DNA of 64,000 nucleotides, from the NCBI GenBank assembly GCA_017647145.1, contig JAGCLD010000004.1:1-64000 (forward strand). The letters are read 5' to 3'. Under the pieces are notes generated by a model, which was given only the letters and a program-made list of their open reading frames with translations, searched no databases and had not been told where the DNA came from. Positions 1 to 7,434 of the stretch are shown in pieces. The translations under genes and the position numbers were made by a program. The stretch is from Paludibacteraceae bacterium. Its GTDB lineage: Bacteria; Bacteroidota; Bacteroidia; Bacteroidales; Paludibacteraceae. Within the stretch, counting starts at the first letter, position 1. Each line of letters starts with the position of its first letter.

Positions 1-135
1 CAAGAGCAACAACAGATGTCAAAAGAAAATGCTGAACGGTTGTTAGAAGCCTTAGAGGAAGACGAAAAAGAGGCTCAAGAGAAAGCACAGAAAGCACAAC
101 GTAAAAGAAGTAGATCAGCGGAAAAAGATTGGTAA
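1..135 (+). CDS. batC: BatC-like TPR protein, C-terminal end (partial)
   Basis: Open frame from the window edge to a TAA at 133-135, giving 44 residues. The tail is very polar, rich in Glu, Lys, Gln and Arg, and ends in KDW. This matches the low-complexity charged C-terminus usual for BatC, the periplasmic TPR protein of the Bacteroides aerotolerance (bat) operon. One base separates its stop from the batD start, so the two are almost certainly co-transcribed. The N-terminal TPR part lies outside the window, so the name rests mainly on position next to batD and batE. Confidence 0.7.
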   Translation, partial: QEQQQMSKENAERLLEALEEDEKEAQEKAQKAQRKRSRSAEKDW

Positions 136-136
136 T

Positions 137-1954
137 ATGAGAAAGATATTATTTACTTGGATTGTTTTAATATGGGCAGTTATGCCTATAATGGCAGAGG
201 AAGTTACTTTTACTGCTTCTGCGCCTTCGTCTGTTATACTGGACAAACCCTTCCAAGTGGTTTACACAGTGAATGCGTCGGCAAAAGACTTACGTGTACC
301 TGAGTGGGTAGATTTTGATGTATTGGCGGGACCGTTTGAGTCAAGAAGTTCAAGTACGCAGTGGATTAATGGAACGAGAACTTCTTCCATGTCACACACA
401 TTCACCTACACTTTGATGGCAAAGAAAGAGGGTACTTTCACCTTAGCACCTGCAAGTGTGATGGTGAAAGGGGACAAGTTGATGTCAAACGGACTAAAAA
501 TAACGGTACTACCTCCGGATAACAATCAAGCGTCTGGGAATAAGGCTGCTTCTGCACAAACAGAGAACTCCTCGCAAGAGATATCAAATGATAATTTATT
601 CATACGCACCATTGTGTCAAAAACAAAGGTGTACGAACAAGAATGTATATTGCTGACCTATAAATTGTACACCCTAGTGGATGTGCGACAATTTATAGGC
701 TCTAAACTACCTGATTACACGGGCTTTCTAAAGCAAGACATTGAAATTGGTGACAACAATCAATTAGTGTATGAACACTACAACGGGCGTAACTATGCCA
801 CTGCTGAATTAACTCAGATGCTTCTATATCCTCAGCATGATGGAGAAATTGTTATTGAACCTGCCACTTTTGATGCGGTAATCAGGGTAAAAAGCCGTTC
901 GCAAGTAAGGAGTATATTTGATGATTTCTTTGACTCATATACGAATGTAACCAAAACTCTAAAAGCACCGGGAGTTAAGATTAACGTTAAACCTTTACCG
1001 GCAGGACGACCGGCTTCTTTCGCTGGTGTAGTGGGAGACTTTAACTTACAATCGTCTCTCTCTGCCACAGAAGTTGATGTGAACGATGCCATTACATTGA
1101 AATTGTCTATTACCGGTACGGGGAATATGAAGTTAATTAAGAGTCCTACGATAGAATTTCCCGCCGGATTAGAGGTGTACGACCCCAAGGTCAACAATCA
1201 GTTTACTACCAACAAATCGGGAGTATCAGGAACCAAGACTGTGGAGTATCTCATCATACCTCGCGCATCTGGAACCTACCAAATTCCTTCTTTGGAGTGG
1301 TCATACTTTGATGCTAAAGAAGGTGAATATCGCCGTTTACAAACACAGCCCTACACCATCACCGTGAGAAAAGGTGCTCAGGATAGTGTTACTACCACGT
1401 TTCCGGCTTATGTAAACAAAGAGAACATTCAACAATTATCCACTGACATTCATTACATCTATACCGGTCCATTAAATCTTCGCCGAGAAATTCCTATGAT
1501 ATACGGAGGAGTGATGTTTGTATTGGCTTACCTGCTTCCTATCCTCCTGACTATAGTCTTGTTTGTGATATTCCGCAAACAGATACGTTTAAATGCTGAT
1601 GTGGCACGTGTAAAGAATAAAAGGGCTAATAAAATGGCGCAAAAGCGCTTGCGATTGGCACAACAATACATGAAAGAACAACGTCAGAACTTGTTCTATG
1701 ATGAAGTGTTGAAAGCACTATGGTCTTATTTGTCCGATAAATTAGGAATTCCAACATCTAATCTGACACGTGACAATGTTTCTGCCGAATTGGAACGTCA
1801 TGGTGTGACTGCTGAGCTGATTGCACATGTATTGCATGTGATAGAACAATGTGAGTATGCCCGATATGCTCCGGTTATGGGCGACAACCCAATGGGTGAT
1901 TTATACACTGAAACAGTGCAATTGATTAGTGATTTAGATGGTAAAATAAAATAG
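137..1954 (+). CDS. batD: BatD, oxygen-tolerance membrane protein
   Basis: 605 residues. There is a signal peptide over about residues 1-20, then a long extracytoplasmic region of repeated beta-sandwich character, a single membrane helix near residues 452-480 (starting IPMIYGG), and a basic cytoplasmic C-terminal domain of about 120 residues. This is the usual BatD (oxygen-tolerance family) layout and length. BatD works with the von Willebrand A proteins BatA/BatB and the TPR proteins BatC/BatE; the operon was linked to aerotolerance in Bacteroides fragilis, but its biochemical role is not settled. It sits between batC (1 bp gap) and batE (10 bp gap), which supports the call. Confidence 0.92.
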   Translation: MRKILFTWIVLIWAVMPIMAEEVTFTASAPSSVILDKPFQVVYTVNASAKDLRVPEWVDFDVLAGPFESRSSSTQWINGTRTSSMSHTFTYTLMAKKEGTFTLAPASVMVKGDKLMSNGLKITVLPPDNNQASGNKAASAQTENSSQEISNDNLFIRTIVSKTKVYEQECILLTYKLYTLVDVRQFIGSKLPDYTGFLKQDIEIGDNNQLVYEHYNGRNYATAELTQMLLYPQHDGEIVIEPATFDAVIRVKSRSQVRSIFDDFFDSYTNVTKTLKAPGVKINVKPLPAGRPASFAGVVGDFNLQSSLSATEVDVNDAITLKLSITGTGNMKLIKSPTIEFPAGLEVYDPKVNNQFTTNKSGVSGTKTVEYLIIPRASGTYQIPSLEWSYFDAKEGEYRRLQTQPYTITVRKGAQDSVTTTFPAYVNKENIQQLSTDIHYIYTGPLNLRREIPMIYGGVMFVLAYLLPILLTIVLFVIFRKQIRLNADVARVKNKRANKMAQKRLRLAQQYMKEQRQNLFYDEVLKALWSYLSDKLGIPTSNLTRDNVSAELERHGVTAELIAHVLHVIEQCEYARYAPVMGDNPMGDLYTETVQLISDLDGKIK

Positions 1955-1964
1955 AAAGAGAGAT

Positions 1965-2702
1965 ATGAAAAGAATTGTTTTATGTCTATTATGCTATTGC
2001 TGGCTAAGTGCAAATGCTGTAACAATAGAAGAAGCTAATTTGGCTTACCAGAACGGGGAGTATGTAAATGCTTCTGCGTTGTATGAACAACTGTTAGAGA
2101 TGGGGGAAGCTCCGGAATTGCATTATAATTTAGGAAATGCCTATTTCAAACAAAATGAGATAGGAAAGTCTATTCTAAACTACGAGCGCGCGCTTCGACT
2201 ACGTCCTTTTTATGAAGACGCTAAGTATAATCTTTCTATAGCACGTGAACGCATTGTAGATAATGTGGAAGACACACAAAACTCATTCTTAATTGTGTGG
2301 ACCAACTCGCTGATTAATCTGTTAAACTCTAATGCATGGGCATACATCAGTATTGCCTGCTTGGTAGTATCGGCAGTGTGTTTTCTGTTATTTGCCTTCT
2401 CACAAGGTCTGACTGGACGAAAGATTGCATTTCACTTCACATGGATAGCACTTTTTGTGTGTATAGCATCAGGTGTATTTTCCGGAATAACTTATCATCG
2501 CTACAATGAGCGTGCTGCAGCCATCGTGATGCAAGGCGTGGCAACAGTGAAGAGTGCGCCCGACAGGAGCGGGACAGACTTGTTCATCTTACACGAAGGC
2601 ACTAAAGTGATGATTAAAGACACATTGGGTGAATGGAATGAGATAGTTCTCCCCAATGGTAATCGTGGATGGATAGAAGTCAAAATGGTAGAACGCATAT
2701 AA
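1965..2702 (+). CDS. batE: BatE, TPR and SH3-domain membrane protein
   Basis: 245 residues. A short signal or anchor (about 1-18) is followed by two TPR units (about 22-95, with the typical LHYNLGNAYFKQ pattern). Two membrane helices lie near 120-145 and 152-175, and a bacterial SH3-like domain near 183-243 ends with GNRGWIEVKMVERI. This is the standard BatE architecture. It closes the bat operon, 10 bp after batD. BatE is thought to act in a periplasmic or membrane complex with the other Bat proteins; the exact function is unknown. Confidence 0.9.
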   Translation: MKRIVLCLLCYCWLSANAVTIEEANLAYQNGEYVNASALYEQLLEMGEAPELHYNLGNAYFKQNEIGKSILNYERALRLRPFYEDAKYNLSIARERIVDNVEDTQNSFLIVWTNSLINLLNSNAWAYISIACLVVSAVCFLLFAFSQGLTGRKIAFHFTWIALFVCIASGVFSGITYHRYNERAAAIVMQGVATVKSAPDRSGTDLFILHEGTKVMIKDTLGEWNEIVLPNGNRGWIEVKMVERI

Positions 2703-2708
2703 GGCCTC

Positions 2709-3374
2709 ATGTTGCAGTACATCCTGGATATAGATAGGTCATTACTCTTGTGGATAAACTCTCTTCACACGGCATTGGGTGATGTGTTTATGCCTATATA
2801 CACGGATAAATTGCTTTGGATGCCGTTATACCTCTTCTTGGTATATTATCTGTTTAAAAGTTATGGCAAGCGTGCATGGTGGATTTTATTGGTATTTCTG
2901 CTGTGTGTGGGGTGTGCTGACTTTGTCTCATCGTCCATTCTCAAGCCTTGGGTGGCTCGGCCACGTCCATCTCAAGTGAGCGAATTAGAAGGAGTAGTGC
3001 ACATTGTGAATGGCTATAAAAGTGGGCGCTTTGGATTTGTTTCTTCACATGCTGCTAACACGATGGTGGTTGCTACCCTATTTACCCTCTTAACGCGCGA
3101 CACGCTCAACAGTGTAGTGTTGTACATGTGGTGCATTCTAAATTGTTATTCTCGCATCTATTTGGGAGTACACTATCCGGGTGACATATTGGGAGGCATC
3201 ATTGTAGGAGGCATCATTGCTGTTGTGGGGTATTCTTTTCTTTTAAAGAAGTATCCCGGACACCATGAACTATCCCCTCAATTCAACGCCATCAATCGCT
3301 GGGGTATAGCAAGCATATGGTTGCTACTTGTTGGGGCAACACTCACTTATTCGCTCGTCCGGACAATTTTATAA
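2709..3374 (+). CDS. PAP2-superfamily membrane phosphatase
   Basis: 221 residues with about five to six membrane helices. All three PAP2 phosphatase motifs are visible: K-x6-RPRP (KPWVARPRP, about residues 79-87), SSHA (about 114-117) and SR-x5-H-x3-D (SRIYLGVHYPGD, about 146-157). This predicts an integral membrane phosphatase acting on a lipid phosphate; undecaprenyl pyrophosphate or a lipid A phosphate are the common substrates, but the sequence does not decide. It starts 6 bp after batE, so it probably reads through from the bat operon. Confidence 0.88.
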   Translation: MLQYILDIDRSLLLWINSLHTALGDVFMPIYTDKLLWMPLYLFLVYYLFKSYGKRAWWILLVFLLCVGCADFVSSSILKPWVARPRPSQVSELEGVVHIVNGYKSGRFGFVSSHAANTMVVATLFTLLTRDTLNSVVLYMWCILNCYSRIYLGVHYPGDILGGIIVGGIIAVVGYSFLLKKYPGHHELSPQFNAINRWGIASIWLLLVGATLTYSLVRTIL

Positions 3375-3512
3375 TCCCAACAAATAATTCTCATTCTATG
3401 GGTATTCTCCCCATAAAGAGTGTGCCCTCGATTCATCTATGGGCAAGAACTATTTTTGGGGGTGCTGTTAATAGAGGGAGTTTGAAAAATATCATTTAAG
3501 TAAGCTTCATCC
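3375..3512. other. Spacer after the PAP2 gene, no gene seen
   Basis: AT-rich stretch with no convincing ORF, RNA gene or strong hairpin. A frame of 60 codons overlaps it, but it begins inside the PAP2 gene and has no family resemblance. The 11-bp repeat begins directly after it. Confidence 0.5.
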
Positions 3513-3567
3513 TATCTAGTTCCTATCTAGTTCCTATCTGTTTGGTAGCTGTTTGGTAGCATATTGC
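3513..3567 (+). repeat. 11-bp periodic repeat, locus 1
   Basis: Five consecutive 11-mers: TATCTAGTTCC twice, TATCTGTTTGG, TAGCTGTTTGG and TAGCATATTGC. The first two are exact copies and the rest drift while keeping the 11-bp register. The tract lies about 30 bp before the leader RNA promoter at 3596. The same period and consensus recur at 19134, 32281 (inverted), 45812 (inverted) and 58602. Confidence 0.75.
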
Positions 3568-3595
3568 AGTGAATATGAGGGGTATAGAAGAAGAA

Positions 3596-3628
3596 TTTGC
3601 TTATATCGCAGAGATATAGTACATTTGC
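3596..3628 (+). promoter_or_regulatory. Promoter of leader RNA A
   Basis: TTTG (3596-3599), 20-bp spacer, TACATTTGC (3620-3628). This is a perfect match to the Bacteroidota primary sigma factor consensus TTTG-N19/20-TAnnTTTG. It places the transcript start near 3634, a few bases before the 5' strand of the closing helix of the RNA. Confidence 0.8.
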
Positions 3629-3633
3629 ATTTG

Positions 3634-3951
3634 AATCCTACGCCGGAGGGGATATGTCCTGCGAAAGGTGTTTCGCTCAAGGTGGCTTCCGAGGGTAGGT
3701 TTCTGACATATTGAATAGCGTTTATTGACGCTTTGTGTTTGACCAATAGAAAACTTCGCAACTTTTCATCTTGGATAAGCCAACATCAAAGTGAGCAGTA
3801 GATGCCTATGGGTATGAGTGTATCCATGCTACACCTGTGCAGGGTGTGGTGTGTTTTCATACCGGCGTAGGTTTCCTGTTGTTTATTTGACTTATCCGGC
3901 AATGCGAAGGCCTCTATTGGTAAATAATCAACGGAGGTCTGCGCTTTTTTT
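3634..3951 (+). ncRNA. Structured leader RNA A (unrecognised family)
   Basis: About 318 nt, from its own promoter to a T-run at 3945-3951. Visible helices are: P1 CCTACGCCGG (3637-3646) with CCGGCGTAGG (3862-3871), 10 perfect pairs; P2 ATATGTC (3652-3658) with GACATAT (3705-3711), enclosing hairpin GCGAAA-GGTG-TTTCGC (3661-3676); P4 GGGTAT-GAGT-GTATCC (3810-3825); P5 CTACACC (3829-3835) with GGTGTGG (3843-3849). The core GACATATTGAA-T-AGCGTTTATT (3705-3726) matches RNA B (45009-45304, minus strand) at 21 of 22 positions. The RNA ends in an intrinsic terminator 58 nt before the start codon at 4010, the layout of a cis-acting attenuator. It lacks the signature sequences of RNase P RNA, tmRNA or common riboswitches that I can recall. 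It could also be a free sRNA, or a known Bacteroidales family that I do not recognise. Confidence 0.75.
3903..3951 (+). terminator. Intrinsic terminator of leader RNA A
   Basis: Imperfect hairpin GCGAAGGCCTC (3904-3914) with GAGGTCTGCGC (3934-3944), followed by seven T (3945-3951). It lies inside the presumed transcription unit, 58 nt before the gene at 4010, so it may be a regulated terminator rather than an operon end. Confidence 0.7.
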
Positions 3952-4009
3952 ATGTCTGTATGTGAAGGAGCATAAACAATATAATTAATATGGTTTTAAA
4001 ATTAGAATT

Positions 4010-4498
4010 ATGAAAAAGTTTGTTATTTATTGGGTACTTTTCCTATTGCTACCTATAAGATTATGGGCGCAAGATTCCGAGTCTATGAAAGTGAAGACCT
4101 CAGATGGCAGGGAAAAATCAGTCTCATTGGTCCATGTTAAAAATATAGAATGTTTGGACAATGCTCTGAGAATTGTTACTTCAAGTGGGACGTTCCAGTT
4201 TTCTTTAGATGAAGTGCAGAGTATTACGTTTAACACGCAATCAACTGTTACTAATAGTTCCGAGCTTGTCTCTGAAGGTACGCAAGTGTTACTCGTTGAA
4301 GATGCATTGTTAATAGAAAGCGAATGTGCGATTAATGCGTTCCATCTGTTTGATATGAATGGTAAGATGTTGAAGCGTCAAAAGGTGAATACTCAATATC
4401 AAATGTCAATATCTTTATCAGGTGTGAATCCAGGTGTTTTTGTTTTGTTTTTAGAAACAACTCACGGCTATGTGACAAGAAAAATAATTTACAACTAA
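4010..4498 (+). CDS. Small exported protein with T9SS-type C-terminal sorting domain
   Basis: 162 residues. There is a signal peptide over about 1-20 ending in WAQ. The middle holds a motif common in Bacteroidales surface proteins (SLDEVQSITF, about 65-74). The last 75 or so residues resemble a T9SS type A sorting domain: INAFHLFDMNGKMLKR, then NPGVFVLFLE, ending VTRKIIYN. There is almost nothing between the motif and the sorting domain, so this is close to a minimal T9SS cargo. It begins 58 nt after the leader RNA A terminator and is 20 bp upstream of the larger exported gene, with which it probably forms an operon. The function is unknown. Confidence 0.75.
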   Translation: MKKFVIYWVLFLLLPIRLWAQDSESMKVKTSDGREKSVSLVHVKNIECLDNALRIVTSSGTFQFSLDEVQSITFNTQSTVTNSSELVSEGTQVLLVEDALLIESECAINAFHLFDMNGKMLKRQKVNTQYQMSISLSGVNPGVFVLFLETTHGYVTRKIIYN

Positions 4499-4518
4499 CA
4501 TTTAATAATACGATTATT

Positions 4519-6405
4519 ATGAAAAAGATGTTTCTTTTTATCTTGTCGTTGTTTGTGACAATGACAATGTATGCACAAAGTGAATCAGTGCGAAAGCTGC
4601 ATTTAATGTATAACGGAGATGTGGTTTATTCTCGTAATGTAAGTTTGATAGATAGTATCAAATTTGTACTGAGCGATGCGGAGAATGGCGATGATGTGAC
4701 CGGTGGTGATGTGAATCCAAGTAAGCAACTCTATGTGGGTGTGGTTGCTTTCAATCAAAATGTCCGTCAGATGGCAATTACCAGTGAAATAGACAAGGTG
4801 AAGAATTTTATTAATCAACAAACCAATGATAAAGATTTTACCGCTTTTGCTTATTCTGTTTCTAAGGGGAATATGCAATTTGATGCTACCAATCTACCAA
4901 CTTTTGATAAAATATTTATGCTGAATTTTTCAGATGGTACCGACAACTATTCTAATATGAAGTGGGGTGAAGAAGGACGTATGGTAGCTCCTAATTTGGT
5001 GTATGATGCAGCGATGGAAGACTTGCAGAAACGTACAGAGTTAAATTCATATGCAATTGGATTTGGTGATGATGTGGGTTTTGGTGAAAAAATGAAGAAA
5101 GTTGTGATGGGTTCCGGTAGTTATTTTAATGCAAAGTCATCAAGTGATTTACAACCAACATTTAATGAAATTGCTAAATCTATGTTAGCATCGGCGAAGA
5201 ATGTAATGCTTAAAACTAATCCCGGCTATTATTCAGGATATTATAAATATTTCCGTTTTACGTTTACTGCAGAGGGAGGTTTTACTGATACTATTTATGC
5301 TCAGATGGATGGAACTCCTACTACAGGTTACACCTTGGCGGTAAATAAAATTTCTAAAAATTATGCTTATTTTGATGCACCAGCCAAAGGAGAAGTAGAT
5401 GAAGAAACCGGTAAGGTGCATATTCCATTAAATAATTTGAAGTTCGTTAAAGGTGGAGAAGAATTGCAATATAAATTTGCTATAGAAGTTTCTTTTGATG
5501 GCAAGTTGTATTATACGGATGTGGAAGAAGCATCTACAGCGGAAAAGGTTAGTAAACGTATAGCAGTTGTGCTGGTGTTAGACTGCTCTACGTCTATGGG
5601 AGATGCCTTTTCTCCTATGAAAGCAGCAGCAGTGAATTTTATAGAAACTATGGAAAAGATGGAGGTGGATAGTTCAGAGCCAAGTATTCCTGATGTGCCT
5701 GGCACAACGGCAGGCGCGCAGACGTTTACGGTCAATGGTGTTTCGTTTAAGATGGTTGCTGTGGAAGGTGGTACATTCACTATGGGTGCTACTTCAGAAC
5801 AAGGAAGTGATGCTGATAGTGATGAAAGCCCCACACATAAGGTGACTCTTTCCAGTTATTCTATCGGAGAAACAGAGGTGACACAAGAATTGTGGAAAGC
5901 AGTGATGGGTAGCAATCCGAGTTATTTCTCAGGCAATCAGAATCCGGTAGAAAGTGTTAGTTGGAATGATTGTCAAACGTTTATTACCAAACTCAATCAA
6001 TTGACCGGAAAGAAGTTCCGTTTGCCCACCGAGGCAGAATGGGAGTATGCTGCTCGCGGAGGTAATAAGAGTAAGGGTTATAAGTATGCGGGTAGTAAGA
6101 CGATAGGTGATGTGGCGTGGTACACAAGTAATAGCAGTAGTGAGACGCATCCGGTGAAGCAAAAGGCTGCCAATGAATTGGGTCTGTATGACATGAGTGG
6201 TAATGTGTATGAATGGTGTCAAAACAGGTATAGCAGTTATAGCAGCAGTGCACTGACCAATCCTACAGGTCCTTCATCGGGTTCTTATCGCGTGAACCGT
6301 GGTGGATGTTGGGTCAGCAGTGCTAAGAATTGTCGTGTGTCTAATCGGGGCAGCGACACGCCTTCTAATAGCTACAGCTACATTGGTTTGCGTTTAGCCT
6401 TATAG
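4519..6405 (+). CDS. Exported vWA-like / SUMF1 (C-type-lectin fold) protein
   Basis: 628 residues. Signal peptide over about 1-20, then an IDSIKF motif (44-49). A von Willebrand A-like region at 71-235 includes the LNFSDGTDN strand, but its first strand reads VVAFNQNVRQ instead of the metal-binding DxSxS. A beta-rich stretch follows (240-335). An isolated MIDAS-like piece, VLVLDCSTSMG (352-361) with one helix, comes next, then a linker (382-400) and a formylglycine-generating-enzyme (SUMF1) fold at 402-628 with RLPTEAEWEYAARGG and the GNVYEWC motif. The C-terminal part, residues 589-628, has the scaffold RVxRGGxWxxxAxxCRVSxRxxxxP and ends IGLRLAL, as in the variable domains of retroelement-diversified proteins. 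No sorting tail is evident. A sulfatase-activating role is unlikely; ligand binding is more plausible. Confidence 0.75.
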   Translation: MKKMFLFILSLFVTMTMYAQSESVRKLHLMYNGDVVYSRNVSLIDSIKFVLSDAENGDDVTGGDVNPSKQLYVGVVAFNQNVRQMAITSEIDKVKNFINQQTNDKDFTAFAYSVSKGNMQFDATNLPTFDKIFMLNFSDGTDNYSNMKWGEEGRMVAPNLVYDAAMEDLQKRTELNSYAIGFGDDVGFGEKMKKVVMGSGSYFNAKSSSDLQPTFNEIAKSMLASAKNVMLKTNPGYYSGYYKYFRFTFTAEGGFTDTIYAQMDGTPTTGYTLAVNKISKNYAYFDAPAKGEVDEETGKVHIPLNNLKFVKGGEELQYKFAIEVSFDGKLYYTDVEEASTAEKVSKRIAVVLVLDCSTSMGDAFSPMKAAAVNFIETMEKMEVDSSEPSIPDVPGTTAGAQTFTVNGVSFKMVAVEGGTFTMGATSEQGSDADSDESPTHKVTLSSYSIGETEVTQELWKAVMGSNPSYFSGNQNPVESVSWNDCQTFITKLNQLTGKKFRLPTEAEWEYAARGGNKSKGYKYAGSKTIGDVAWYTSNSSSETHPVKQKAANELGLYDMSGNVYEWCQNRYSSYSSSALTNPTGPSSGSYRVNRGGCWVSSAKNCRVSNRGSDTPSNSYSYIGLRLAL

Positions 6406-6448
6406 TTCACCTCAGTTGTTCTGAGTTAAAATAATAGACGAGTCATAT

Positions 6449-6500
6449 CCGATGAGCGTGTTAAGTAGGTGCGGGACGCACCCAACGACACGCTCATTGG
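6449..6500 (+). other. Long two-tier hairpin after the SUMF1 gene
   Basis: Outer helix CCGATGAGCGTGT (6449-6461) with ACACGCTCATTGG (6488-6500), 13 pairs including one G-T. Inner helix GGTGCG-GGA-CGCACC (6468-6482). There is no T-run after it, so it is not a classical terminator. It starts 43 bp after the stop codon. It could stabilise the mRNA 3' end, or form a cruciform of the kind seen after variable repeats of diversity-generating retroelements; the latter is speculative. Confidence 0.6.
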
Positions 6501-6572
6501 AAATAGCGAGTTATAAAAAAAGTATTTTTGTACATAGTTATCCTCGTTTTGTGGTAAGGACATAAATAACCC

Positions 6573-6614
6573 AATAGGGCTGAATCCTGAGAAATGGAAT
6601 CAGCCCTATTTTTA
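6573..6614 (+). terminator. Intrinsic terminator of the 4010-6405 unit
   Basis: AATAGGGCTGAATCC (6573-6587) pairs with GGAATCAGCCCTATT (6596-6610) with one mismatch, followed by T residues. The rest of the 6406-6772 gap holds only the hairpin at 6449 and a -7-like TATCTTTGT at 6733-6741 for ung. Confidence 0.8.
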
Positions 6615-6772
6615 TGTTCTCAAAAAAAGGTGTGTCGGAGAGCAATAAAAAATGTCACCTGCATAGACGGCGTGAATTTGCATATTGTGCATAAAATGTA
6701 GTATAAACACAAGAAAAGTGCCAACAAAAGACTATCTTTGTAACACACTTCATCATGTAAAACAGAGACATT

Positions 6773-7432
6773 ATGGTTAGAATAGAAGACAGTTGGAAAG
6801 AAGCCCTATGTAAAGAATTTGAAAAACCATACTTCGTACAACTCACAGAGTTTGTCAGACAAGAATATGCCACCAAACAGGTGTTTCCTCCCGGCAAAGA
6901 AATATTCAAGGCTTTTGATAGTTGTTCACTACAGAATGTAAAAGTAGTGATTATCGGACAAGACCCCTATCATGGAGTAGGTCAAGCCAACGGGTTGTGC
7001 TTTTCTGTGAATGATGGGGTGCAGATACCTCCCTCACTATTGAATATATACAAAGAAATCAACCGAGAGTATGGTTCACCCATGCCTTCATCCGGCAATC
7101 TACAACGATGGGCAGAACAGGGAGTGTTACTACTCAATGCAACCCTCACTGTAGAAGCACACAAAGCCGGTTCACACCAGAACAAAGGATGGGAAAGCTT
7201 TACGGATGCTGCTATACAAGCTGTGGCGCAAAGAAGGGAACATATAGTGTTTATGCTATGGGGAAGCTATGCACAAAAAAAGGGAGCCTTTATAGACCCC
7301 CTTAAACATTGTATTCTGACTTCGCCCCATCCATCTCCTCTATCTGCTCACAGAGGATTTATTGGGAATGGTCACTTCATGAAAGCCAATCAATATCTAG
7401 AGCAACATGGGATAAGTCCCATCAATTGGTAG
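6773..7432 (+). CDS. ung: Uracil-DNA glycosylase, family 1
   Basis: 219 residues, the usual length. The catalytic motif GQDPYHG (about 62-68) carries the activating Asp. The uracil pocket has GLCFSV (about 74-79), and the DNA-intercalating loop [11 protein letters not shown] (about 186-196) is intact. The enzyme removes uracil from DNA to start base-excision repair. The start ATG follows a -7-like box TATCTTTGT at 6733-6741, and no better start exists. It is a single gene facing the convergent queA operon, with only 2 bp between the stop codons. Confidence 0.97.
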   Translation: MVRIEDSWKEALCKEFEKPYFVQLTEFVRQEYATKQVFPPGKEIFKAFDSCSLQNVKVVIIGQDPYHGVGQANGLCFSVNDGVQIPPSLLNIYKEINREYGSPMPSSGNLQRWAEQGVLLLNATLTVEAHKAGSHQNKGWESFTDAAIQAVAQRREHIVFMLWGSYAQKKGAFIDPLKHCILTSPHPSPLSAHRGFIGNGHFMKANQYLEQHGISPINW

Positions 7433-7434
7433 AA

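Noticed and set aside
3317-3499. 60-codon plus-strand frame after the PAP2 gene
   Set aside because: Begins inside the PAP2 gene in another frame, with no ribosome site and no recognisable motif.
3634-3951. RNA A as RNase P RNA, tmRNA or SRP RNA
   Set aside because: No GAGGAAAGTCC-type RNase P core, no tmRNA ends or tag frame, and no SRP GGAA domain seen. 6S RNA cannot be excluded from sequence alone, but two copies each before a gene argue against it.
5929-6253. Minus-strand frames opposite the SUMF1 domain
   Set aside because: They are shadows of the strongly supported plus-strand gene, with low-complexity His/Thr/Ser-rich translations.
4519-6405. Functional formylglycine-generating enzyme
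   Set aside because: No sulfatase gene nearby, the domain sits at the end of an exported multidomain protein, and the fold is widely reused for binding; the enzymatic Cys arrangement could not be confirmed.
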